64,000 nt of DNA from Shuttleworthella satelles DSM 14600 (GTDB lineage: Bacteria; Bacillota; Clostridia; Lachnospirales; Lachnospiraceae). The position numbers and the translations under genes are program-made. Where the stretch lies: NCBI RefSeq assembly GCF_000160115.1, contig NZ_GG665866.1:794825-858824 (forward strand). Reading direction: 5' to 3'. Each line of letters begins with the position of its first letter. The first letter of the stretch is position 1. Below, piece by piece: positions 9,299-19,109 of the stretch. A model generated the notes under the pieces. It was not told the origin of the DNA. It did no database searches and saw nothing but the letters and a program-made list of their open reading frames with translations.

Positions 9299-9769
9299 CT
9301 AGCGGAGATTTCGGATTTTAAATTCCTTTTGAGCCTGGCGCTCCTGATCTCTCCTGGCTAAGTCCGCCCTCTTGTCATAGAGCTTTTTGCCCCGGGCCAA
9401 AGCGATCTCCACCTTGGCAAGACTCTTTTTAAAGTAGACTCTTACAGGTACAATGGTATAGCCCTTGGTCTTGATCTGCTGCTCCAGTTTGCGGATCTGC
9501 GCCTTGTGTAAAAGGAGCTTCCTGGGGCGCAGGGGATCCCGGTTGAAGAGATTCCCCTTCTCATAGGGCGAAATATGCATCTGGTAGAGGAAAACCTCTC
9601 CGTTTTGAATGCGCACCCACGCCTCCTTAATGGAGCATTTGCCCATGCGAAGAGACTTGACCTCCGTGCCGGCCAGCTCAATTCCGGCCTCGTAGAATTC
9701 ATCCAGAAAATATTCGTGTCTGGCCTTCTTGTTGTTGGCGATCAAATGCACATGACTCGTATCTGCCAT
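9299..9769 (-). CDS. smpB: SsrA-binding protein SmpB
   Basis: Binds the tRNA-like domain of tmRNA and delivers it to stalled ribosomes. The 156-residue protein has the family hallmarks NKKARHEYFLDE, GIELAGTEVKSLR and the basic C-terminal tail KKLYDKRADLARRDQERQ, which inserts into the empty mRNA channel. It starts 7 bases after the rnr stop, and the tmRNA it serves is just downstream. Confidence 0.97.
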   Translation of the reverse strand: MADTSHVHLIANNKKARHEYFLDEFYEAGIELAGTEVKSLRMGKCSIKEAWVRIQNGEVFLYQMHISPYEKGNLFNRDPLRPRKLLLHKAQIRKLEQQIKTKGYTIVPVRVYFKKSLAKVEIALARGKKLYDKRADLARRDQERQAQKEFKIRNLR

Positions 9770-9776
9770 CGCTCAC

Positions 9777-12023
9777 CTATCCTATCAATTCAAAATCAAT
9801 GGTGGAGGCCCTGGCGTCCACGGAAGACACCAGAACCCGCACAGACTGACCGAGCTTAAAATGCCGGTGAAAGCGCTCTCCGATCAACTCATAAGTGTCC
9901 TCGGAAAATTCATAGTAGTCGTCTGTCAGTGTGGAGACGGGAATCAACCCCTCGACGGAATTGGGCAGCTCCACATAGAGCCCCCAGCCCGTGACGCCCG
10001 ATACACAGCCGTCATAGGTCTCTCCCACATGCCCCTCCATGTACTCCACCTTCTTCATGCGATCCACATCCCGCTCGATCTCGACAGCCCGTCGCTCCAG
10101 CCTGGAAGTCTCTACCGCCACCGTAGGCATGATATCCTCATAGTGAGCCGCCCGCTCCGGGGAGAATTTCCCGGCGAGATTCTCCTTGATAATACGGTGG
10201 ATGATCAGATCCGGATAGCGTCGGATGGGGGATGTGAAATGGCAGTAGTATTTGGCGGCCAGGCCGAAATGGCCGATCGAGTCCGTGGTGTATTTGGCCT
10301 GCTGCATCGACCTTAGGACAATCGTTGAGATGGTCTTCTCCTCCGGCTTGCCGGCGATCTGAGTCATGATATTTTGAATCTCAATCGGGCGGATCCTCTG
10401 AGGATCCGAATGCATGACATAACCCAGGGCTCCCAGATAGGTCTTTAAATTGCGCAGGCGCTCCGCGTCCGGCTTATCATGGGTCCGGTAGAGAAAGGGG
10501 ATCTCTCGCCTGGCAAACTCTCTGGCCACAGACTCATTGGCCGACAGCATAAAGTCCTCGATCAGCATGGTCGCCTGATTTCTGGGATGCTGCCTCAGAT
10601 CAACCGCTCTCCCGTTCTCATCCAGGATAATATCTGTCTCGGGAAAGTCGAAATCAATCGCCCCTCTGGCTGTCCGAATCGCCCGGATCTTCTCGGACAG
10701 CTCCAGCATCAGACGAAAGGTGTCCGCGAAATCGGCATAGTCTCTCAGAGCCTTCGGATCCTCGTCAAGAACTGCCTGGACTTTCGTGTAGGTCATTCTT
10801 CGGTCAATATTGACAACCGACTCTAAGATCTCATAATCGACAACCTGTCCCAGAGAATTCAAATGCATCAGGCAGGAAAGGGTCAGCCGATCCTCTCCCT
10901 CGTTGAGAGAGCACATTCCATTGGAGAGAGCCGTCGGCAGCATGGGAACCACCCGGTCCACCACATAGACGGAGGTTCCCCGTTTCAGGGCCTCCTTGTC
11001 CAGAGCCGAATTCTCCCTTACATAGTGGGAGACATCCGCGATGTGAACCCCCAGCAGATAGCCGTCCCCTTCTCGCTCAAGGCTGACTGCGTCATCCAGA
11101 TCCTTGGAGTCCTCCCCGTCGATGGTCACCATGGGGATTTTCCGCAAATCCCTCCTCCTTGCAATTTCCTCCTTTGGCACAGGAATCGCAAGCCGGTCCG
11201 CCTCTTCCAGGACAGGCTCAGGAAAATCCATGGGAATCTCATAGGCGCGCAGTGTGGATAAAACATCCACCCCCCTGTCTCCCCTGTGTCCGATAATCTC
11301 TGTGACAGCTCCTTCCGGTCCCTTGTCCTTAGCCCCGTAATCCGTAATGGAGACTAAAACCTTATCTCCCGTTATCGCGTTCTTAGTCTGAGAGGCAGGG
11401 ATAAAGATATCCCCGGGAATTTTCCTGAGATCCGGCTCCACGAAGCCGAAGGTCCCCTGGCGACTCAATTCAAAGCTTCCGACCAAACTCGTAATGCCGC
11501 GGCTTAAAATCCTGGTCACCTTGGCCTCTGCCCGATGTCCCTGGTCATCTCCGCGCTTTACAATGGAAATCTGCACCAGGTCTCCATGGAATGCCCCGCC
11601 CACATAGTCTCTCGGCACGAAGTAATCCTCGTCCTGGCCCTCTACCGTGACAAAGCCGAATCCCTTGGCATTGGCAATAAAGGTTCCCTCCATGGGCGCT
11701 GCCGTTGATTTGCGGTATCTGCCCTGTTCATTGACCTCAATCTTTCGCATGGCGACAAGATCATCCAAAGCCCGCTCAAAGATCTCCTTCTTATCCGCCG
11801 GAACATCCAGCAGATGCTCTAATTCCCTGGCTTTCATCGGCACATAGATGTCGTCGCAGATAAAGGAAAAGAGCTTATGACGGATCCGGCTCAGCTCTTC
11901 ATCCGCCTCGGTCTCTTCCCTGCGCGCCGTCCCTTTCCGCCCTGCGCCGGTTCCTCTTCCTCCATCGCGGTGAAAACCAGAGGAATTGGATCTATGATTT
12001 CTTCTTGTTCTGTGATCTGTCAC
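9777..12023 (-). CDS. rnr: ribonuclease R
   Basis: 3'-5' exoribonuclease of the RNB family that degrades structured RNA and the faulty mRNAs released by trans-translation. The 748-residue product shows a basic, disordered N-terminus, a winged-helix segment, two cold-shock domains, the RNB catalytic core with the acidic cluster DGEDSKDLDDAVS, and a C-terminal S1 domain (GCVSGVTGWGLYVEL). GTG at 12023 is the start, with AGGAG six bases before it. It lies between secG and smpB, the conserved Gram-positive order. Confidence 0.95.
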   Translation of the reverse strand: MTDHRTRRNHRSNSSGFHRDGGRGTGAGRKGTARREETEADEELSRIRHKLFSFICDDIYVPMKARELEHLLDVPADKKEIFERALDDLVAMRKIEVNEQGRYRKSTAAPMEGTFIANAKGFGFVTVEGQDEDYFVPRDYVGGAFHGDLVQISIVKRGDDQGHRAEAKVTRILSRGITSLVGSFELSRQGTFGFVEPDLRKIPGDIFIPASQTKNAITGDKVLVSITDYGAKDKGPEGAVTEIIGHRGDRGVDVLSTLRAYEIPMDFPEPVLEEADRLAIPVPKEEIARRRDLRKIPMVTIDGEDSKDLDDAVSLEREGDGYLLGVHIADVSHYVRENSALDKEALKRGTSVYVVDRVVPMLPTALSNGMCSLNEGEDRLTLSCLMHLNSLGQVVDYEILESVVNIDRRMTYTKVQAVLDEDPKALRDYADFADTFRLMLELSEKIRAIRTARGAIDFDFPETDIILDENGRAVDLRQHPRNQATMLIEDFMLSANESVAREFARREIPFLYRTHDKPDAERLRNLKTYLGALGYVMHSDPQRIRPIEIQNIMTQIAGKPEEKTISTIVLRSMQQAKYTTDSIGHFGLAAKYYCHFTSPIRRYPDLIIHRIIKENLAGKFSPERAAHYEDIMPTVAVETSRLERRAVEIERDVDRMKKVEYMEGHVGETYDGCVSGVTGWGLYVELPNSVEGLIPVSTLTDDYYEFSEDTYELIGERFHRHFKLGQSVRVLVSSVDARASTIDFELIG

Positions 12024-12156
12024 CTGTCACTCCTGAAAATATACGGCTGCCCCGAATCAAAAAGCCGACCACCACCATTCGCGGCTGTACAAGCATGCAC
12101 ATGCGAGATAGGATGATCGGCCTGAATCTGACAGCCCTCGAAAATAACCCGTTTTC

Positions 12157-12411
12157 TCAGTTGAAAAGCCCCATATTCAAGGCTGCGGACACAACAAAAT
12201 ACACAATGACCAGAATCGTAGTCAGCTTGATCAGAACGCCCTCCCGGGAACGGCCCTTGTTCTTGCTCCAGTAGGAATCTGTGTTGGAAGCCTGGCCGCT
12301 CAGAGAACCCAGTCCCGCGTCCTTGCCCTCCTGGCTCAAGATTACAATATTCAAAACAATGCAGACAATGACAAAAATCACCGTCAGAACCGTCTTTAAA
12401 ACCGCGATCAT
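12157..12411 (-). CDS. secG: preprotein translocase subunit SecG
   Basis: Small accessory subunit of the SecYEG membrane channel. The 84 residues form two hydrophobic helices (about 4-24 and 60-80) joined by a loop with SQEGKDAGLGSLSG, the family signature. It is the first gene of the secG-rnr-smpB-ssrA run and has its own consensus-like promoter upstream. A 133-bp gap to rnr holds no clear gene. Confidence 0.94.
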   Translation of the reverse strand: MIAVLKTVLTVIFVIVCIVLNIVILSQEGKDAGLGSLSGQASNTDSYWSKNKGRSREGVLIKLTTILVIVYFVVSAALNMGLFN

Positions 12412-12468
12412 TTCCTAAACTCCTCTTCTGTCAAAAGGGATTCTATCCATCCGCACACAACAAAAAGC

Positions 12469-12497
12469 AATATAGCACAGCAAAGACTTCCTGTCAA
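12469..12497 (-). promoter_or_regulatory. promoter of the secG-rnr-smpB operon
   Basis: On the minus strand TTGACA (12492-12497), a 17-base spacer and TATATT (12469-12474) lie about 60 bases before secG. This nearly ideal sigma-A promoter probably also drives rnr and smpB. Confidence 0.8.
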
Positions 12498-12577
12498 AGG
12501 CCCTCAAGAGGATGGGAATATCTGTATCCTCAAGACAGGTGATTCCTGCAAGCTTGAAAAGGGGCTCGAAAACAGAA

Positions 12578-13948
<1,371 letters not shown>

Positions 13949-14119
13949 TTAGCAAGGCAAGCACCTGACTTGCCTGCGCACCCTATTATATCCAATTCGC
14001 CTCTTCTTCGTTTTGCGTATTTTAATGATTTGACGGGGAAAAGCGCCTGAAATCGATTGATTTATTTTAATCACGCCCTGTGCATACGGTCGGATTATTC
14101 TTCTCAGAGGACCTGAGGC

Positions 14120-15574
14120 TCAGACATTGATCTCCGCTGTCAGCCCCAGAAGGTCTGCATTCGCGTCAAGGATTGGCCGGACGGTATCGCGCAGATAGAC
14201 CTCCACCTGACGGGGGGCTCGCCCGACATAGCGGATCCCCTCCATGTGACTCTCCAGATCTGACAGATCCATGCCGAAGGTCTTCTTGTCAGCCGCAATC
14301 AGCTCCAGGAGATTATTGTCCTTCCCCTCTACCTTGACTGTCCTTCCGGCCTCCATGGAGAGCTGGCGGATGCGCTCATGCAGCTCCTGCCGGTTGCCGC
14401 CGTTTTTGACGGCGTCCATCATGATATTCTCCGTCGCCATGAAGGGAAGCTCCGCTCTCAGATGCTTCTCGATGACCTTCGGGTAGACAACCAGGCCATC
14501 CACCACATTGATGCAGAGATCTAAAACCCCGTCACAGGCCAAAAAGCCCTCGGGAATCGACAGGCGCTTGTTGGCGGAATCGTCCAGAGTCCTCTCAAAC
14601 CACTGCGTGGCCGAGGTGATCGCGGGGTTTAAGGCATCTGCAATGATATAGCGAGACAGGGAGGCGATGCGCTCGGACCGCATGGGATTTCTCTTGTAGG
14701 CCATGGCGGAGGAACCGATCTGGGTCTTCTCGAAGGGCTCCTCCACCTCCTTCATGTGCTGCAGCATCCGGATATCATTGGTCATCTTGGTCGCGGAGGC
14801 CGCGATTCCCGCCAGAATATTGATCACGCGGGTGTCCACCTTGCGGGAATAGGTCTGACCGGATACCGAATAGCAGGAAGAAAATCCCATCTTTTTGGCA
14901 ATCATGGGGTCAATCTTATCGATTCTCTCCTGATCGCCGTCAAAGAGCTCCAAAAAGGAAGCCTGGGTCCCTGTGGTTCCCTTGGAGCCCAGCAGCTTGA
15001 GACTGGCCAGCACATAGTCCAGATCCTCTAAATCCATCACAAATTCGTTGATCCAGAGACTTGCCCTCTTTCCGACAGTCGTGGGCTGGGCGGGCTGAAA
15101 ATGGGTAAAAGCCAGCGTGGGCAGGCTCTTATAGCGGTCGGCGAAGTCTGCCAGCTGGGAGATGACATTGAGCAGCTTCTTTCGAATCAGTCTCAGAGCG
15201 TCGCGCATAATAATAATATCAGTATTGTCGCCGACATAGCAGGAGGTCGCTCCCAGATGGATAATGCCGGCCGCCTTGGGGCACTGCTTCCCATAGGCGT
15301 AGACATGGCTCATTACATCGTGTCGGACAATTCTCTCGCGCTCTCTTGCCACGTCATAGTTGATATCCGTGACGTGACTCTTCATCTCGTCGATCATCTC
15401 CTGGCGGATAACTGGCTTGCCGTCCTGGGACAGGCCAAGCTCCATCTCTGTCTCCGCCAGAGCAATCCACAGGCGTCTCCAGGTGGAGAACTTCATATCC
15501 TGGGAGAAAATATACTGCATCTCCTTGCTGGCATAGCGCTGTGACAGGGGGCTCTCATATCGATCTGTGCTCAT
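14120..15574 (-). CDS. purB: adenylosuccinate lyase
   Basis: Cleaves SAICAR to AICAR and adenylosuccinate to AMP, releasing fumarate. The 484-residue protein has the fumarase-superfamily signature SSAMAYKRNPMRSE at about residues 287-300 and the active-site HFQPAQPTTVGKR segment. Length and signature resemble the longer, human-like branch rather than the 430-residue Bacillus type. AAGGAG precedes its ATG. It is the last gene of purC-purF-purB and is 50 bases from purF. Confidence 0.95.
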   Translation of the reverse strand: MSTDRYESPLSQRYASKEMQYIFSQDMKFSTWRRLWIALAETEMELGLSQDGKPVIRQEMIDEMKSHVTDINYDVARERERIVRHDVMSHVYAYGKQCPKAAGIIHLGATSCYVGDNTDIIIMRDALRLIRKKLLNVISQLADFADRYKSLPTLAFTHFQPAQPTTVGKRASLWINEFVMDLEDLDYVLASLKLLGSKGTTGTQASFLELFDGDQERIDKIDPMIAKKMGFSSCYSVSGQTYSRKVDTRVINILAGIAASATKMTNDIRMLQHMKEVEEPFEKTQIGSSAMAYKRNPMRSERIASLSRYIIADALNPAITSATQWFERTLDDSANKRLSIPEGFLACDGVLDLCINVVDGLVVYPKVIEKHLRAELPFMATENIMMDAVKNGGNRQELHERIRQLSMEAGRTVKVEGKDNNLLELIAADKKTFGMDLSDLESHMEGIRYVGRAPRQVEVYLRDTVRPILDANADLLGLTAEINV

Positions 15575-15624
15575 CGTGTCTCCTTTTTTCTATAACATCT
15601 TTCCTCAGTCATCACTATCTGTCC

Positions 15625-17073
15625 TCAGGCATCGAACTTGCCCCGGATGTCCTCTTCGGGGGGATCTACAGGGTAATCGCCGGTAAAACAGCCCTTGCAG
15701 ATAGCCAGATCATCCACCATCTGGGACAGTCGATCCAGGCTGAGATACCCCAGGGAATCCGCCCCGAGAAGCTGACGGATATCCTCTTCTGTTCTGCGGT
15801 AGGCAATCAGCTGGTCCCTCGCCGGCACATCAATCCCAAAATAACAGGGATAGCGAAAGGCGGGGGAGGAAATGCGCACATGTACCTCTCTTGCGCCCGC
15901 CTCCTTGAGCATGGAGACGATCTGACCGGAGGTGGTTCCCCGGACAATGGAGTCGTCGATCATAATGATTCGCTTCCCCTCCACAACCGACCGGATGGGA
16001 TTTAACTTGACGCGGACGGACGATTCCCTGGCATTCTGCTTGGGCTTGATGAAGGTCCGGCCCACATAGGAATTCTTATAAAAGGCGGTTCCATAGGGAA
16101 TGCCGGACTCCATAGCGTAACCCATGGCGGCGGCATTGCCGGATTCCGGGACGCCGACGACCAGGTCTGCTTCTACCGGAGAATCCTGGGCAAGGTAGCG
16201 TCCCGCGCGGATTCTGGCCTCATAGACCGACTTCCCGTCAATCATGGAATCGGGACGGGAGAAATAGATGTACTCGAAGATGCACCTGCCCATCTTGTCT
16301 TCCGGCAGGCAGTGGCTGGTATCGGACTGAATGCCGGCGTCGGGACTGATGGTGACAATCTCCCCCGGCAGGACATCACGGATAAATTCCGCGCCAATGG
16401 TGTCAAGAGCGCAGGACTCGGAGGAGACCACATAGGTATTGTCTCTTCTTCCGATGCAAAGGGGCTTGAATCCAAAGGGATCTCTGGCGGCGATCAGCTT
16501 TCTGGGACTGGCGATCACAATCGAATAGGCCCCCTTGATGTCGTCGATGGTCCTGGAGACGGCCTCTTCGACAGAGGCGGAATGGATCCGGTATCTGGCG
16601 ATCAGATAGGCAATGGTCTCCGTGTCGATGGTCGTCTGAAAAATAGCGCCGGTCTCAGATAATCTGGCGCGAAGCTCATTGGCGTTGACCAAATTGCCAT
16701 TGTGTGCCAGGGCCAATGTGCCCTTGACATAATTCAAAACCAAAGGCTGGGAATTGGCATATATAGATTCCCCCGCAGTGGAATATCTGGCATGTCCTAC
16801 GCCGATATCTCCGTGCAGGTCACTCAGCCTGTCATTGTCAAACACCTCATTGACCAGGCCCATTCCCTTATAGGAGAGCATATTCCCCTTGGGTCCTCTG
16901 GTATCAGAGACGGCGATACCGCAGGACTCCTGTCCCCTGTGCTGCAGGGCAAACAGGCCGTAATAAATAGAGCTGGCTACATCTCCGTGGTCAAAGTCAT
17001 ACATGCCGAAGACGCCGCACTCGTCATGGATGGGCTTGGCTTCTAAGGTCAGGTCTAATTTACATTTCTTCAA
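15625..17073 (-). CDS. purF: amidophosphoribosyltransferase
   Basis: First committed step of purine synthesis, PRPP plus glutamine to phosphoribosylamine. The N-terminal nucleophile is Cys19 in DECGVFG, so an 18-residue propeptide is expected to be removed. The PRPP loop is IMIDDSIVRGTT. Cysteines in RCIFEY, PCYFGID and ICKGCFTG match the Fe-S ligands of the Bacillus-type enzyme. The start is a TTG at 17073 with GAGGA eight bases before it; no ATG fits. A terminator-like hairpin separates it from purC, which may reduce its expression. Confidence 0.95.
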   Translation of the reverse strand: MKKCKLDLTLEAKPIHDECGVFGMYDFDHGDVASSIYYGLFALQHRGQESCGIAVSDTRGPKGNMLSYKGMGLVNEVFDNDRLSDLHGDIGVGHARYSTAGESIYANSQPLVLNYVKGTLALAHNGNLVNANELRARLSETGAIFQTTIDTETIAYLIARYRIHSASVEEAVSRTIDDIKGAYSIVIASPRKLIAARDPFGFKPLCIGRRDNTYVVSSESCALDTIGAEFIRDVLPGEIVTISPDAGIQSDTSHCLPEDKMGRCIFEYIYFSRPDSMIDGKSVYEARIRAGRYLAQDSPVEADLVVGVPESGNAAAMGYAMESGIPYGTAFYKNSYVGRTFIKPKQNARESSVRVKLNPIRSVVEGKRIIMIDDSIVRGTTSGQIVSMLKEAGAREVHVRISSPAFRYPCYFGIDVPARDQLIAYRRTEEDIRQLLGADSLGYLSLDRLSQMVDDLAICKGCFTGDYPVDPPEEDIRGKFDA

Positions 17074-17085
17074 GCGTTTATCCTC

Positions 17086-17121
17086 AAAAAGAAAAGATGG
17101 GATCCCAGCCGAAACCCCATC
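17086..17121 (-). terminator. terminator or attenuator between purC and purF
   Basis: On the minus strand GATGGGG (17115-17121) pairs with TCCCATC (17096-17102), and TTTTCTTTTT follows directly. The U-run ends at the purF ribosome site. It may terminate purC transcripts partly, letting read-through feed purF. Regulation is inferred only. Confidence 0.65.
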
Positions 17122-17138
17122 TGTGCATCACAATAGAA

Positions 17139-18014
17139 TTATACGTTAAGAGGAGCCCCCGTCAAGAGTTCATAGGCCTCAAGATACTTGTCAATGGTCT
17201 TGGAGATAACATCATCGGGAAGCAGGTAATCGCTCTTGGGATTGGCCTTGAGCCAGTCTCTGACATACTGCTTGTCAAAGGAGGGCTGACTCTGCCCCGG
17301 CTGATAACCCTCTAAGGGCCAGAAGCGGGAGGAGTCAGGGGTTAACATCTCGTCGGCGAGGACAAGCTCGCCATTCTCGTCAAGGCCGAACTCAAACTTG
17401 GTATCGGCAATGATAATCCCCCTGGTCAGAGCGTAATCCGCGCACTTTTTGTAGAGAGCAAGAGTGTAGTCCCTGATCTTTGCAGCATAAGCTTCCCCTT
17501 TGCCCGGGTAGAGTCTCTCCAGGATCTCAACAGACTTCTCATATGGAATATTCTCGTCGTGAAGACCGTACTGGGCCTTAGTGGAAGGGGTATAAATGGG
17601 CTCAGGGAGCTTATCGGACTCCTTTAAGCCCTCGGGAAGCCTGATCCCGCAAACCATGCCATTCTCCTTGTAGGAGGCCCAGCCGGAACCGGTGATATAG
17701 CCGCGGACGATGCACTCAATGGGGAGCATGGTCAGCTTCTTGCACTTCATGACACGGCCGGCGAATTCGGGTTTATGGAAAAAAGCAGGCATATCCGCTG
17801 TATCTGTGGAGAGCATATGATTTTTTACAATGTCAGAGCTGTAATCAAACCAGAACTTGGACATCTGGGTTAAGACGGCCCCCTTGCCTGTGATCTTATT
17901 CTTTAAGATCACATCGAAGGCTGAGATGCGGTCGGTAGCGTACATAATTATGCTGTCGCCGTTGTCGTATACCTCACGAACCTTGCCCTCCATCATAGGC
18001 TTTAACTCGCTCAT
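17139..18014 (-). CDS. purC: SAICAR synthetase
   Basis: ATP-dependent ligation of aspartate to CAIR in purine synthesis. The 291-residue protein has the N-terminal glycine-rich segment EGKVREVYD, the ATDRISAFDV motif, and the central signature LPIECIVRGYITGSG. GAGGAGG precedes the ATG. It leads the purC-purF-purB run, and its leader holds a GC-rich palindrome near the ribosome site. Confidence 0.96.
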   Translation of the reverse strand: MSELKPMMEGKVREVYDNGDSIIMYATDRISAFDVILKNKITGKGAVLTQMSKFWFDYSSDIVKNHMLSTDTADMPAFFHKPEFAGRVMKCKKLTMLPIECIVRGYITGSGWASYKENGMVCGIRLPEGLKESDKLPEPIYTPSTKAQYGLHDENIPYEKSVEILERLYPGKGEAYAAKIRDYTLALYKKCADYALTRGIIIADTKFEFGLDENGELVLADEMLTPDSSRFWPLEGYQPGQSQPSFDKQYVRDWLKANPKSDYLLPDDVISKTIDKYLEAYELLTGAPLNV

Positions 18015-18026
18015 TGCTTCCTCCTC

Positions 18027-18071
18027 GCGCGGATCCGCGCTCTTTGCGTCAACCGACTACGCGGATATTAT
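18027..18071 (-). promoter_or_regulatory. purC leader: palindrome and -10 element
   Basis: A perfect 14-base palindrome GCGCGGATCCGCGC lies at 18027-18040, just upstream of the purC ribosome site, and TATAAT (minus strand) lies at 18066-18071. A clear -35 at normal spacing is not evident. The palindrome could form a 5' UTR hairpin or be an operator. Confidence 0.4.
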
Positions 18072-18163
18072 AGCAGTCTTGCGCGAGTATTTATCAGTCA
18101 ATGTCCCTATATTAGAAATCGTAATAGGTGTGATAAGGCAAAGACCAAAGCTTAGATCCCGGA

Positions 18164-18754
18164 TCAATCGAGTGACTCAAAGACGACTCTCTCCCGGTCG
18201 TTCAACTGAAACACCAGCATAAACTCCATTCTGTTTTGGGTCTCTTCGAAGTCTTTAATTGACTGGATCTGTTCTTCCGATAAGCCATCTCCCTCCAGCA
18301 GATCTGACACATCTTCCTCATGGTCTTTGATCCTCTCAATTTTTAGAATATCATGGCAATGACAGATCAAGTTATAATTTTTCTCTCCGACAGATTTCCT
18401 CAGCCGATCCAGCTGGCAGCTGTCAAGCTGGGAAATGGACGAATATGTCGTTTTAATAAAGCGATCACCAAAGCGATCATCGGAAGAAAGCAACTCAATC
18501 TGGCCCAAATTCCTTTTGGCTGGGAGAAGAGACTTTACCGTATAAAACTCTATTCCTCCTCCCCTGGGGCCTCTGTCACTGATTTTGCTGACGATGACAG
18601 AGTCAAAAACCGGAAACACGGATACTTTCCAGTTTTCTCTTACACTATGATCAACATCTATATTTCTGAGGCAATTGAGTGCTGTGAGCAAGAGTAGAAA
18701 ACAAACGATGATCAAAGTACATATCCTGCTTTTTTTCATCATTTTACCGCCCAT
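18164..18754 (-). CDS. uncharacterised membrane-anchored protein
   Basis: I do not recognise this 196-residue protein. The N-terminus is basic (MKKSR) and is followed by one strongly hydrophobic segment at about residues 11-28, so it is probably a signal anchor with the rest outside the cell. The cysteine in TALNC is a poor lipobox. The exterior part is polar, has two close cysteines (CHCHD), and ends in an acidic stretch (DHEEDVSDLLEGD). ATG at 18754 is chosen for the GGAG eight bases upstream. It stands alone with its own promoter and is slightly more AT-rich than its neighbours. Confidence 0.7.
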   Translation of the reverse strand: MGGKMMKKSRICTLIIVCFLLLLTALNCLRNIDVDHSVRENWKVSVFPVFDSVIVSKISDRGPRGGGIEFYTVKSLLPAKRNLGQIELLSSDDRFGDRFIKTTYSSISQLDSCQLDRLRKSVGEKNYNLICHCHDILKIERIKDHEEDVSDLLEGDGLSEEQIQSIKDFEETQNRMEFMLVFQLNDRERVVFESLD

Positions 18755-18798
18755 CTTTCACACTCCATAACGACACAAAAAGTTCCCCGTCTAAAAAA

Positions 18799-18827
18799 AT
18801 GATATTCTCATCACTTTGGCCTGTAAA
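18799..18827 (-). promoter_or_regulatory. promoter of the 18164-18754 gene
   Basis: On the minus strand TTTACA, a 17-base spacer and TATCAT lie about 45 bases before the gene. The rest of the 355-bp gap (18755-19109) is AT-rich and contains only this promoter and the gpmI terminator. Confidence 0.5.
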
Positions 18828-18976
18828 TTGTTGATCTTTACAAAAATCGCAATCACAAATTGGCTATTTTTCAAGATACAGGTCAGATATAAAATGAAAT
18901 AATCAACACACAGAATGATTCGTACTCAATAAACAGACAAACACACTTTGCGAGCACACTATCATGTATAGCGAAA

Positions 18977-19010
18977 AGAGCGAGACGGCTGCATTCAGCT
19001 GTCTCGCTCT
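18977..19010 (-). terminator. terminator after gpmI
   Basis: A 14-bp stem (18977-18990 with 18997-19010, one wobble) and a 6-base loop. The minus strand continues CTTTTCGC. The stem is strong and the U-run modest. It closes the glycolytic operon. Confidence 0.7.
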
Positions 19011-19109
19011 TCATCCATGACAGTAAAATCTATACAGAGCATACATCCGATAGAATTGCCCTGCCTTGACCCTCAGAATCTTTCTGTATTTTTTTCATCA
19101 ATCTGCAAT

